NCBI GenBank assembly: GCA_964446285.1
Contig: CAYUNT010000219.1
Coordinates: 1-7,045, forward strand
Length of the DNA stretch: 7,045 nucleotides
Direction of reading: 5' to 3'
Source of the DNA: CAYUNT01 sp964446285
GTDB taxonomy: Bacteria; Sumerlaeota; Sumerlaeia; SLMS01; CAYUNT01
Shown here: positions 1 to 6,206 of the stretch, in pieces
How positions within the stretch are numbered: the first letter of the stretch is position 1
Layout of the letters: each line of letters opens with the position of its first letter
Notes under the pieces: generated by a model
Seen by the model: the letters and a program-made list of their open reading frames with translations, nothing else
Databases searched by the model: none
What the model was told of the DNA's origin: nothing
Translations under genes and position numbers: made by a program

Positions 1-1171
1 GGCGGATGCGAAGCGCCTCGTCGAGTTGCCCGCGCGCTTGTAGCACGTCGGCGATGCGGCCTTGAACCTGTGCACAGGATCGAATATCGCCCAACTTCTC
101 AAACGCCGGAAGGCATTCATCACGCAACGTGCGAAGCGCCTCGTCGAGTTGCCCGCGCGCTTGTAGCACGTCGGCGATCTTGCCCAGCGTCACCGCCCGC
201 GCGCGCACGTCGCCCGATCGTTCGAATGCCGACAGCGCCTTGGTTCTATACAAATCAAGAGATTTGTCCAGTTCTCCAAGACGTGCGAAATACTCCCCGC
301 GAAAAGCAGCCGCGATGCCTTTTATTTCGTCCTCCTCTGATTTCTCAGACTCCTCCAAGAATCGCCGTGTCCATGCTTCATACTCATTCAAATCCCCCGC
401 GCTTTTGGCCAATTCCGTCCGCGCCTGCATTACTTCCATTTTCAATGGAGGCGGCAGTTTGTCCAGGACGCTCTCGCCTCCCAGTTCCTTGTTCCACAGG
501 TGAAAGGCTTCCTGCCACTCGTTATGAGTAATCAGTGAGATGAATAATGGCGCGGCATATTCGTGAAGCAGTTGCTCGGCCGGGAGGCCGGCAAATCGGG
601 CGCGCCGCCATTGACCGCGCAGCGCTTCGGGCGAAGCGGTTTCCCCGAAAAATATTCCACTTCTTGTTAAACTCGTTTTTCCCGCTCCCAGGGCGTCGGG
701 CAGCGCGGCCTGCATCGCATCGGGAAATCGGAAAAACCGCGCCCATTCGCGCAGGTCGTCGGCCCAGAGGATCATCCGTTCATCGGAGCGCGGATCGAGA
801 ATAAAGCAGGTGCGCAATTGTCCGGAAGCCAGGCGTTCGCGCTGGAAATTCAAGTTTTGCCAAAAGGCTTTGGCCGCATCGTCGGAATCGAACGGACGGC
901 GGCCATCCAGGGAAATGACCAGGACGTGATCCTTCTGGCCCAGCTCGCGGGCCAGCGCGCCCAGGGCCGCAGGCTCCAGATCGTCCGGGGCCGCGCGCAT
1001 GGGCAGAGGCCGCAGCGCCTCCAGGAGGCTCATAAACAGCGCATCGCCCGCCGTCGGGCCGGGCACCACGGCGGCGCAAATACTGCCCGGACAATCCCGC
1101 AGATGGGCAGCCAGGCGGCGCCATTCTTCCTCATCGAAGCCCGCGGGCAGTTGCTGCGGTGATTCGTTCAT
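1..1171 (-). CDS. Inactive-NTPase-like (iSTAND-type) N-terminal domain fused to TPR array; 3' end missing
   Basis: The frame is open from the ATG at 1171 to the left edge: 390 residues with no stop. The start is fixed by an ATGA overlap with the stop of the upstream NTPase gene and by an AGGA site at 1178-1181, so the two are probably translationally coupled. Residues about 15-155 look like a P-loop fold that lost its catalytic loop. The strand and loop ICAAVVPGPTAGDALF (31-46) sits where Walker A should be but has no GK[ST]. HVLVISLDG (82-90) resembles a Walker B strand. AFWQNLNFQRERL (102-114) then CFILDPRSDERMILWADDL (122-140) match the pattern W..LN..RE.L followed by a hydrophobic strand and pDL..W that I recall from inactive STAND-like domains of TPR proteins. 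Residues 205-310 look helical and degenerate-TPR-like. From about 305 on, TPRs of 41 residues contain IADVLQARGQLDEALR twice (331/372). TPRs act in protein-protein binding. I infer a regulatory or sensor partner of the upstream NTPase; any effector would lie beyond the edge. The frame is solid, the domain assignment moderate. Confidence 0.85.
   Translation of the reverse strand, partial: MNESPQQLPAGFDEEEWRRLAAHLRDCPGSICAAVVPGPTAGDALFMSLLEALRPLPMRAAPDDLEPAALGALARELGQKDHVLVISLDGRRPFDSDDAAKAFWQNLNFQRERLASGQLRTCFILDPRSDERMILWADDLREWARFFRFPDAMQAALPDALGAGKTSLTRSGIFFGETASPEALRGQWRRARFAGLPAEQLLHEYAAPLFISLITHNEWQEAFHLWNKELGGESVLDKLPPPLKMEVMQARTELAKSAGDLNEYEAWTRRFLEESEKSEEDEIKGIAAAFRGEYFARLGELDKSLDLYRTKALSAFERSGDVRARAVTLGKIADVLQARGQLDEALRTLRDECLPAFEKLGDIRSCAQVQGRIADVLQARGQLDEALRIR
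8..253 (-). repeat. Two 123-bp TPR units with 48-bp identical cores and divergent halves
   Basis: Bases 8-55 and 131-178 are identical over 48 bp, offset by 123 bp (41 codons). They encode the same 16 residues (IADVLQARGQLDEALR) with the same codon at every position. The 75-bp remainders (56-130 and 179-253) share almost nothing at base level, although both encode plausible TPR helices (FEKLGDIRSCAQVQGR versus FERSGDVRARAVTLGK). The array probably continues past the left edge, because copy 8-55 runs on into a further unit. The pattern points to recent homogenisation or unequal recombination in the core rather than whole-unit duplication. Confidence 0.9.
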
Positions 1172-1181
1172 CGCTTTTCCT
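1168..1181 (-). promoter_or_regulatory. ATGA stop/start overlap with AGGA ribosome-binding site
   Basis: The TGA stop of the NTPase gene (1170-1168) overlaps the ATG of the next gene (1171-1169) as ATGA. AGGA at 1178-1181 lies 6 bases upstream of the ATG, inside the end of the NTPase coding sequence. The arrangement implies one transcript and coupled translation, so the two products are probably made in fixed proportion. Confidence 0.85.
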
Positions 1182-2547
1182 GGGTATTTCCCTCTTCCTG
1201 AATGTATTCGGCCATGAGGGGATGGACGGCGTGCCATCCTTCGCCATTGTATTCGATGATGGCATGGGCCTGAAGAAGGAGAAGATTAATCGAATCGGAG
1301 TCGAGTTTTCTGGGATTTTGGGCGAGGTTTTTCAGGCGCTCGCGCAGCGCCTGTGTGGTGATGTCCTTGTATTCCTCGGGAAGGCCGATTACTCCCAGCC
1401 GGCGAACCAGGTCTGTTTTCAATTGGTCAAGGCCATAGCGAATGTCGTCTTCCGTGATTTTTTTCGCCTCGCGTTTCTTGCGTCCCACGGCGGTTTCGGC
1501 GGCCTCGGCGGCGGTGATTAGCACATCAAAAAGATGGCGCAGAACGCCGCCGGTTTTTTCAATGGCCAGGGTGAGCGCCTCGCCCTCCGCGCCACCGTCT
1601 ATCAGGCGGGTTGTGTCCATGCGCTTTTCAAGAATATCGCGAATGATTGCCCTTCCCTCGTCATTTTGGGTTCCGTCTTCCCGGTTTGTGACTTTTATCA
1701 TAGGAAGGGTGATTTTGTCAAAAAGCGCCTCCAGCTGGACGGAGCGGGGATTGCACAAAATCCAAATTGGCGCGGTATAGATCGCCTTGCATGCAAGGTC
1801 TTTGAGCGGGGCGGGATTCTGAATCAGGATTTCCGTTGCGCCCTCCAGCGGGAGTTTGTCCATGTCCTCAACAACCAGCACAAGTTCCCGTTGCATTTTT
1901 TCCCGGATTCCTAGTTTCACTTCCTTTACAAGGAGATTGCAGACATTGACCAATTCGGCCAGGCGCTTGTTCTCTTTGGTGATGGATTTGTGAATGGTGT
2001 GGGAACCGGCGCGGATGTCGCTCTTCAAAAAGGTGCTGAGGCCAAGCAATTTCCCCAGCAGCGAGCCGCCTACGGAAGCCTTAGCACCCGCTTCCAGGCC
2101 CATGCGAATGTCTTCTTCCTTAATATCGAACGCCTCGCTGAACCATTTATAGACGTCTTTGAGGGCTTTTTCGCCCAGAGTAACTTCCATTTTCTCCGCC
2201 GCGCGGGCGAGAGTTTCGACCACAAGAACCAATATGGCTTCGATCGAAGATTGGCTGAGTTGTGCCTCGTCAATCAGGGAAAAAGACACAAACACATAAC
2301 GATCGCGAAGCTCGTCCTGGAGTTTGACGAGTTCGGTGGATTTTCCGCTGCCCGGATGCCCGAAAAACAGGATTTTATTGTTGCCGCCTTCCTCATTGAG
2401 GCGGCCCGCGATCATCTTGCGGCGGTCGCGAAACGGATCGCGCGCCTCGCCGGTTTCCTGAAAGAACTCCTGCAACTCGGTAATCTGCAGGGGCTTTGGG
2501 CGGAGCGCGTTTCTTATGTCGGCTAGCTTTTGGGCTTTTGTAATCAC
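1168..2547 (-). CDS. AAA/STAND-type P-loop NTPase
   Basis: A 459-residue protein starting at GTG 2547, supported by GAGG 8 bases upstream; there is no competing ATG nearby. Residues 35-50 (DPFRDRRKMIAGRL) form the conserved lead-in before the NTPase core. Walker A is GHPGSGKST (63-71). Walker B is LVLVVEDMDKL (222-232), with acidic residues E227 and D228 after the hydrophobic strand. A sensor-1-like strand, IWILCNPRS, lies at 261-269, and TGGVLRHLFDVL (332-343) resembles the GG-x-x-R motif of ORC/STAND-type ATPases. The C-terminal region (about 365-450) ends in LDSDSINLLLLQAHAII and WHAVHPLMAEYI, a likely winged helix. Residues 118-215 are a long, mostly helical insert. No transmembrane segment or fused effector is present. 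Such ATPases act as nucleotide-dependent switches, often in defence or signalling. The 4-bp overlap with the downstream iSTAND-like/TPR gene suggests one complex. The ATPase class is secure; the biological role is inferred. It could alternatively be a regulator of an unrelated process. Confidence 0.9.
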   Translation of the reverse strand: MITKAQKLADIRNALRPKPLQITELQEFFQETGEARDPFRDRRKMIAGRLNEEGGNNKILFFGHPGSGKSTELVKLQDELRDRYVFVSFSLIDEAQLSQSSIEAILVLVVETLARAAEKMEVTLGEKALKDVYKWFSEAFDIKEEDIRMGLEAGAKASVGGSLLGKLLGLSTFLKSDIRAGSHTIHKSITKENKRLAELVNVCNLLVKEVKLGIREKMQRELVLVVEDMDKLPLEGATEILIQNPAPLKDLACKAIYTAPIWILCNPRSVQLEALFDKITLPMIKVTNREDGTQNDEGRAIIRDILEKRMDTTRLIDGGAEGEALTLAIEKTGGVLRHLFDVLITAAEAAETAVGRKKREAKKITEDDIRYGLDQLKTDLVRRLGVIGLPEEYKDITTQALRERLKNLAQNPRKLDSDSINLLLLQAHAIIEYNGEGWHAVHPLMAEYIQEEGNTQEKR

Positions 2548-2555
2548 AGTAAAAT

Positions 2556-2559
2556 CCTC
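2556..2559 (-). promoter_or_regulatory. GAGG ribosome-binding site for GTG-started NTPase
   Basis: GAGG on the minus strand stands 8 bases before the GTG at 2547-2545. It supports the rare start codon; no in-frame ATG near this point would serve as well. Confidence 0.65.
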
Positions 2560-2564
2560 AACGG

Positions 2565-2585
2565 GCGTTGCATATTTGGCAACGC
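2565..2585 (-). promoter_or_regulatory. Perfect 7-bp hairpin in NTPase gene leader
   Basis: GCGTTGC (2565-2571) and GCAACGC (2579-2585) are exact inverted copies around a 7-base AT-rich loop. The hairpin ends 5 bases before the GAGG site of the NTPase gene. It has no following T run and lies upstream of a start, so it is more likely an operator or a leader structure that modulates translation than a terminator. A chance palindrome cannot be excluded. Confidence 0.45.
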
Positions 2586-2707
2586 GCTGCTATAAACAAT
2601 CGTTATGTATCCCAGGCATCGGGCATCCGTCCAGCGGGATTCTTTAGGGCTAGGCCGGAATCAAAGGCAGCAGCGGGCGGTGCAGCTAAGGGCCTATTTT
2701 GGCACTG

Positions 2708-2723
2708 TTGCCCTGGGGGGCAA
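2708..2723 (-). terminator. Hairpin after the PepF gene, possible weak terminator
   Basis: TTGCCC (2708-2713) and GGGCAA (2718-2723) form a 6-bp GC-cored stem with a 4-base loop, 17 bases past the PepF stop codon. No T run follows on the minus strand, so this is at best a weak or factor-assisted terminator, or an mRNA-end stabiliser. The rest of 2548-2740 shows no gene and no convincing promoter to my eye. Confidence 0.35.
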
Positions 2724-2740
2724 TTTGTCATGAGAGGAAA

Positions 2741-4573
2741 TTATGCCAGCAGTTTTGCGAGCGATTGGATGCTTTCGCGGAAAATGCCGAATGAATTTGC
2801 CAGGGTTTCGGGGCGCGAGAGGTCAGCGCCCGCGCGGCGGATCAGATCGAGCGGATCGTCCGAACCGCCGGCCTTGAGCAGGTCCAGATAGGCGTCGCGT
2901 CCGCGCGCGCCCTCCAGGATTTGGCGTGCGAAAATCTGCGCCGCGCAAAAACCAGTCGCGTATTTATAGACGTAGAAATTGTAGTAGAAATGCGGAATCC
3001 GCGCCCATTCGTGCGCGATGCGCCGGTCCGCTTTCACGGCCGGGCCATAGTATTTCGCGTTGAGCGCGTAGTAGGCTTCGCTGATCGACTCGGCGGTCAG
3101 GGGTTCGCCCCGGGCGTCCATTTCGTGGATCATCCGCTCGAATTCGGCGAATTGCGCCTGGCGCACCACCGTGCCTTTCACCTGGTCGCAGAAGTGATTT
3201 AACAGCGCCATTTTCATCCGCGGATCGCCTTTGCGCTCGATCAGGTAATGCATCAGGAGCGCTTCGTTGGTGATCGAGGCGATTTCGGCGATCAGTATCG
3301 GGTAATCCGCATACCGGTAAGGCTGCGAATGATTCGCGAGGCGCGAGTGCATCGAGTGGCCCAGCTCGTGCGCCAGTGTGAACACGTGATCCAGCGTATT
3401 CTGATAATTCATAAGTATGTAGGATGGCGACCCGTAGCATCCTCCCGAATAGGCGCCGCTGCGTTTGCCCTGGTTTTCATAGACGTCGATCCAGCGGCGC
3501 GAGAATGCCTCGTCCACGCCTTTCATGTATTCCGGTCCGAGCGGGCGGCAGGCTTCGCGCACCCATTCGCACGCTTCGCCCCATTCCACCTTTACGTCAT
3601 AGTCCGGGACGATGGACACATACATGTCGAACATATCAAGCGACTTGAGTGCGAGCCGCCGCCGGCGCAGGTCCAGATATTCATGGAAAACCGGCAGCGC
3701 GCCGTGCACCCCTTCAATCAGCGCGTTGTAGAGCGCGGGGGGGACGTTGTCCGGATGCAGTGCGGCATCGAGCGCGGAGGGGAAATGCCTTGCACGGGCG
3801 AGGAAATTATCGCGCTTGACCGCCGTGGAGAGCGTGGCGGCCATCGTGTTGCGGTGGGCGATGAAAACGTCGTAGAGCGCCTCGAATGCGCGGCGGCGCA
3901 CGGCGCGATCGCGGTTTTCAAGGAATGTGACATACCGTCCGTTCGAGAGCGGCTGGCGCACGCCCTTGTCATCTTTGACGTCTGGGAATTTGAGGTCGGC
4001 GTTGGCCAGGTAGCCGTAAGTCGAGACGGGCGCGTGGAGAATTTCCGCCGCGAGAGAAAGAAGTGTTTCCTCTTTGCGCGAGAGAATGTGCGGCTTCATG
4101 CGCAGGAGCAACGTCATCGTTCGGCGCCAGGGCGCAAGGGCGGGCGAGGCGCTCCATGTTTCGAGCGTTTTGCGCGGACGGGCGAGCAATTCGGGTTCAA
4201 TCCACGCCAGTTGCGCCGACGCCTCAACCATTTTGGCCAAAATACGCTGTTTGCGTGCCTGGTTCGCCGCATTGCCCGTGTCTTCGTCCTCACGGTGATG
4301 GGCGTAGGTTCGCAGGCGGTCGATCAGGAGCGAAAGCGCGTCCTGAGCCTCGAAGAGTTTCGCCACGCTGGCCGGGCCTTTGATCTTTCCCTGAAACGCC
4401 ATGACCGGCGCCAAAAGTGCGTCGATGCGCGCGAAATCCTTCTCCCAATCCGCCGGGGTGGCATACATGAGTTCGAGGTTCCAGCAATAACGCGGGTCCA
4501 TTTCGTTTCGTGTTCGAATGCCGGAGGATTTGGCGGCGGTAGCGGCAGATTTAGCGGCGGCGGATTTGGCCAT
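2741..4573 (-). CDS. pepF: Oligoendopeptidase F-type M3 zinc metallopeptidase
   Basis: A 610-residue cytoplasmic peptidase of the M3B family that cleaves short oligopeptides; the length is normal for the family. The zinc site is HELGH (402-406), with the third ligand probably E430 in IAEIAS (428-433), about 28 residues on, as in M3 enzymes. The C-terminal substrate-binding stretch, IPHFYYNFYVYKYATGF (526-542), is the typical PepF signature. GAYSGGCYGSPSYILMNY (373-390) matches the loop and strand preceding the catalytic helix. The N-terminal RYCWNLELMY (28-37) is the family opening. The start was set at ATG 4573 (MAKSAAAK), which has GAGGAGA 10 bases upstream. The frame stays open to 4720, but that extension would translate a non-coding repeat. 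The alanine/lysine-rich first 20 residues are low-complexity and not a signal peptide. No link to the flanking NTPase pair is evident; this is likely a housekeeping peptide-turnover gene. Confidence 0.95.
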   Translation of the reverse strand: MAKSAAAKSAATAAKSSGIRTRNEMDPRYCWNLELMYATPADWEKDFARIDALLAPVMAFQGKIKGPASVAKLFEAQDALSLLIDRLRTYAHHREDEDTGNAANQARKQRILAKMVEASAQLAWIEPELLARPRKTLETWSASPALAPWRRTMTLLLRMKPHILSRKEETLLSLAAEILHAPVSTYGYLANADLKFPDVKDDKGVRQPLSNGRYVTFLENRDRAVRRRAFEALYDVFIAHRNTMAATLSTAVKRDNFLARARHFPSALDAALHPDNVPPALYNALIEGVHGALPVFHEYLDLRRRRLALKSLDMFDMYVSIVPDYDVKVEWGEACEWVREACRPLGPEYMKGVDEAFSRRWIDVYENQGKRSGAYSGGCYGSPSYILMNYQNTLDHVFTLAHELGHSMHSRLANHSQPYRYADYPILIAEIASITNEALLMHYLIERKGDPRMKMALLNHFCDQVKGTVVRQAQFAEFERMIHEMDARGEPLTAESISEAYYALNAKYYGPAVKADRRIAHEWARIPHFYYNFYVYKYATGFCAAQIFARQILEGARGRDAYLDLLKAGGSDDPLDLIRRAGADLSRPETLANSFGIFRESIQSLAKLLA

Positions 4574-4583
4574 TTGTGGGGAT

Positions 4584-4590
4584 TCTCCTC
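4584..4590 (-). promoter_or_regulatory. Shine-Dalgarno GAGGAGA deciding the PepF start
   Basis: GAGGAGA on the minus strand lies 10 bases before ATG 4573. It supports this start over the upstream in-frame ATG at 4720, whose extension runs through the CTCTGCGT repeat and lacks any family similarity. Confidence 0.65.
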
Positions 4591-4620
4591 GGTTGGGATG
4601 CGCAGGGGGATAGAAGGTTT

Positions 4621-4670
4621 TCACCGCAGAGACGCAGAGAGACGCAGAGAAAAAGAGACGCGAGGGCGGA
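4621..4670 (-). repeat. CTCTGCGT-type short tandem intergenic element
   Basis: On the plus strand the decamer GACGCAGAGA occurs twice without change (4631-4640, 4641-4650), preceded by a partial copy (CACCGCAGA, 4622-4630) and followed by AAAAGAGACG. On the minus (coding) strand it reads as runs of CTCTGCGT ending in CTGCGGTGAAAA. I recall this motif as a widely scattered intergenic element in unrelated environmental bacteria. It sits in the PepF leader, between the TPR gene stop and the PepF start. The rest of the 223-bp gap (4574-4796) holds no gene and no clear terminator. Confidence 0.6.
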
Positions 4671-4796
4671 CAATGCCGAAACGGCGTTCCACTCCCGCCG
4701 CACACTTTAAAGATTCCCATCCGCCGCCAGGGAAGGCAAGGAAGGTCTTGGGAGTTGAAGCGAATGCTCGCAAAATTCCAGTCATCGTTTGGGAAT

Positions 4797-5915
4797 CTAT
4801 TGCTTTATTGCCCGAATGCGCGCCGCCCGCTCCTCCAGAGCCTCGGCTTCCTTCGCGCCGTCTATTTTTTTAAAAGCTTCTGCCAAATTCTCCAGGGTTG
4901 CAGCTACCAATGGATGGTTAGAACCGAGAGATTTCTCACGGATTGCCAATGCGCGCTTAAGTAGCGGTATTTCTAGGGCATATTGGCTTTGATTATAGTG
5001 GAGCATGGCCAAATTGTTCAGGGTAAAAGCCACGTCGGGGTGATCCAGGCCGAGGGTTTTTTCCCTAATTGTCAACGCGCGTTTATAGAGTGGTTCGGCC
5101 TGTGTATAAAAACCCTTGCTACTATAGAGCGAGGCCAAGTTGTCCAAGCTCAAGGCAACATCTGGATGGTCTGAACCAAGGGCTTTTTCGCGTATTGCCA
5201 GCGAGCGCTTTAATAGCGGTTCCGCCTGCGAATACATGTCTTGACTGATATATAGCGTGGCCAAATTATTCAGACTTGTGGCCACACTGAGATTATCTGG
5301 ACCCAGCGCTTTCTCCTGAATAGTCAAGGCACGGCTATATAACGACTGTGCCTGTCCATACTTTTTCTGGGTCTTATAGAGCAGAGCCAAATTATTCAGG
5401 CCGGCAGCTAATTCGATATGCTCGGGACCGAAGACCTTCTCTTTGATAGATAAAGCGCGAAGGTAGAGATCTTCGGACTTTGCGTAGATGCCTTGGCTAT
5501 AATAAAGCGAGGCCAAATTGCTAAGGCTCTGGGCAACGTCGGGATGGTCTGAGCCAAAGGCTTTCTCACGTATTGTCAAGGCGCGTTTATAAAAAGACTC
5601 AGCGCGCGCATATTGGCCTTGTTTTTTATTAAGCAAGGCCAGGTTGTTTAGGGTCGTGGCCATATCCGGATGCTTGGGACCGAGGGCCTTTTCTTGGATT
5701 GCCAGAGCACGTTTGTATAGCGGCTCGGCTTGCATGTAATTCCCTTGGGCGAAATATAGCAAAGCAAGATTGTTTAGGATAGTGGCTATCAAAAGAGGAT
5801 TCGTGCCAGGTGCCTTCTCGCAGATCGACAGTGAGCGTTTGAAAAGCGGCTCGGCCTGAGCATATTTCTCCTGGATTCTATAAATATCAGCCAAATTATT
5901 GAGACTTTTGGCCAC
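4797..5915 (-). repeat. Nine in-register 126-bp TPR units
   Basis: The coding sequence repeats every 126 bp (42 codons) with no insertion or deletion over nine units. The conserved part on the plus strand is a motif like GCCAAATTATTCAG followed by variable bases. Units differ at many synonymous and non-synonymous sites, so they are older and less homogenised than the TPR cores at 8-178. Confidence 0.85.
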
Positions 5916-6113
5916 TTGGGGAAGGTTGGGTTCTACTGCGCTTTCCGCAGATTCCAATGCCTTCTTGGCTACGAATAATGCACGATCATATTTACCGGCA
6001 CGTCGCAGTTCCATAGCTTCTTTATTTAATGTTTCCCATTCAACTCCTTGGGAAAATCCCAAAGATACAAGAAAGAAAAAAACACAAAAGTTGATCGTCG
6101 TAGTGTATTTCAT
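4797..6113 (-). CDS. Exported kinesin-light-chain-type TPR protein
   Basis: A 438-residue protein starting at ATG 6113 with AAGGAG 6 bases upstream. Residues 1-22 (KYTTTINFCVFFFLVSLGFSQ) look like a signal peptide with a hydrophobic core and likely cleavage near LGFSQ-G; no lipobox cysteine is seen at the cleavage site. After a first TPR (about 24-60), nine 42-residue units follow in exact register, with the block VAxxLNNLAxLY starting at residues 67, 109, 151, 193, 235, 277, 319, 361 and 403. Most units carry the linker REKALGSDHPDVA or a variant, as in kinesin-light-chain-like TPR_10/TPR_12 arrays. There is no catalytic domain; the protein ends shortly after the last helix (ALEERAARIRAIKQ). 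It probably acts as a periplasmic or extracellular protein-binding scaffold; the partner is unknown. It lies 93 bp after the nuclease gene and 223 bp before PepF on the same strand; functional linkage is unproven. Confidence 0.93.
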   Translation of the reverse strand: MKYTTTINFCVFFFLVSLGFSQGVEWETLNKEAMELRRAGKYDRALFVAKKALESAESAVEPNLPQVAKSLNNLADIYRIQEKYAQAEPLFKRSLSICEKAPGTNPLLIATILNNLALLYFAQGNYMQAEPLYKRALAIQEKALGPKHPDMATTLNNLALLNKKQGQYARAESFYKRALTIREKAFGSDHPDVAQSLSNLASLYYSQGIYAKSEDLYLRALSIKEKVFGPEHIELAAGLNNLALLYKTQKKYGQAQSLYSRALTIQEKALGPDNLSVATSLNNLATLYISQDMYSQAEPLLKRSLAIREKALGSDHPDVALSLDNLASLYSSKGFYTQAEPLYKRALTIREKTLGLDHPDVAFTLNNLAMLHYNQSQYALEIPLLKRALAIREKSLGSNHPLVAATLENLAEAFKKIDGAKEAEALEERAARIRAIKQ

Positions 6114-6119
6114 TTATTG

Positions 6120-6125
6120 CTCCTT
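6120..6125 (-). promoter_or_regulatory. Shine-Dalgarno AAGGAG of the exported TPR gene
   Basis: AAGGAG on the minus strand lies 6 bases before ATG 6113, a near-ideal site that fixes the start just ahead of the signal peptide. Confidence 0.75.
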
Positions 6126-6190
6126 CTGGTATTTGATTTACGGGTAGAGATGCACTTCAACGGCCTGTAAAATCTCCGCCAAGGTTACAT

Positions 6191-6203
6191 TCGCTTCAAG
6201 CGA
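6191..6203. repeat. Perfect palindrome TCGCTTCAAGCGA after the nuclease gene
   Basis: Two 6-base arms flank one central base, 3 bases past the nuclease stop codon. As RNA it would form only a 4-bp stem with a 5-base loop and there is no T run, so it is a poor terminator. As DNA it could be a small protein-binding site in the 93-bp leader of the exported TPR gene. Chance is possible. Confidence 0.3.
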
Positions 6204-6206
6204 TAA

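Noticed and set aside
673..693. LGAGKTSL (residues 161-168 of the TPR protein) as a Walker A motif
   Set aside because: The required glycine five residues before the GK pair's G is D159, it is not preceded by a hydrophobic strand, and it follows rather than precedes the Walker B-like strand.
522..1124. Minus-strand open frames at 522-746 and 780-1124, and plus-strand frames over 70-1217
   Set aside because: All overlap the single long frame 1171-1, which has the coupled start, the domain pattern and the TPRs. They are other-frame shadows.
4574..4720. An N-terminal extension of PepF starting at ATG 4720
   Set aside because: The extension translates the CTCTGCGT repeat and leader. The family start pattern and a GAGGAGA site support ATG 4573.
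4711..4798. Inverted copies AGATTCCC (4711-4718) and GGGAATCT (4791-4798) flanking the gap
   Set aside because: Only 8 bases over a 72-base spacer, with no target-site duplication or transposase; expected by chance.
3248..4873. A 541-codon open frame on the plus strand
   Set aside because: It lies opposite PepF, whose HELGH site and family signatures are certain. The translated product is low-complexity with no recognisable domain; strong GC codon bias opens this antisense frame.
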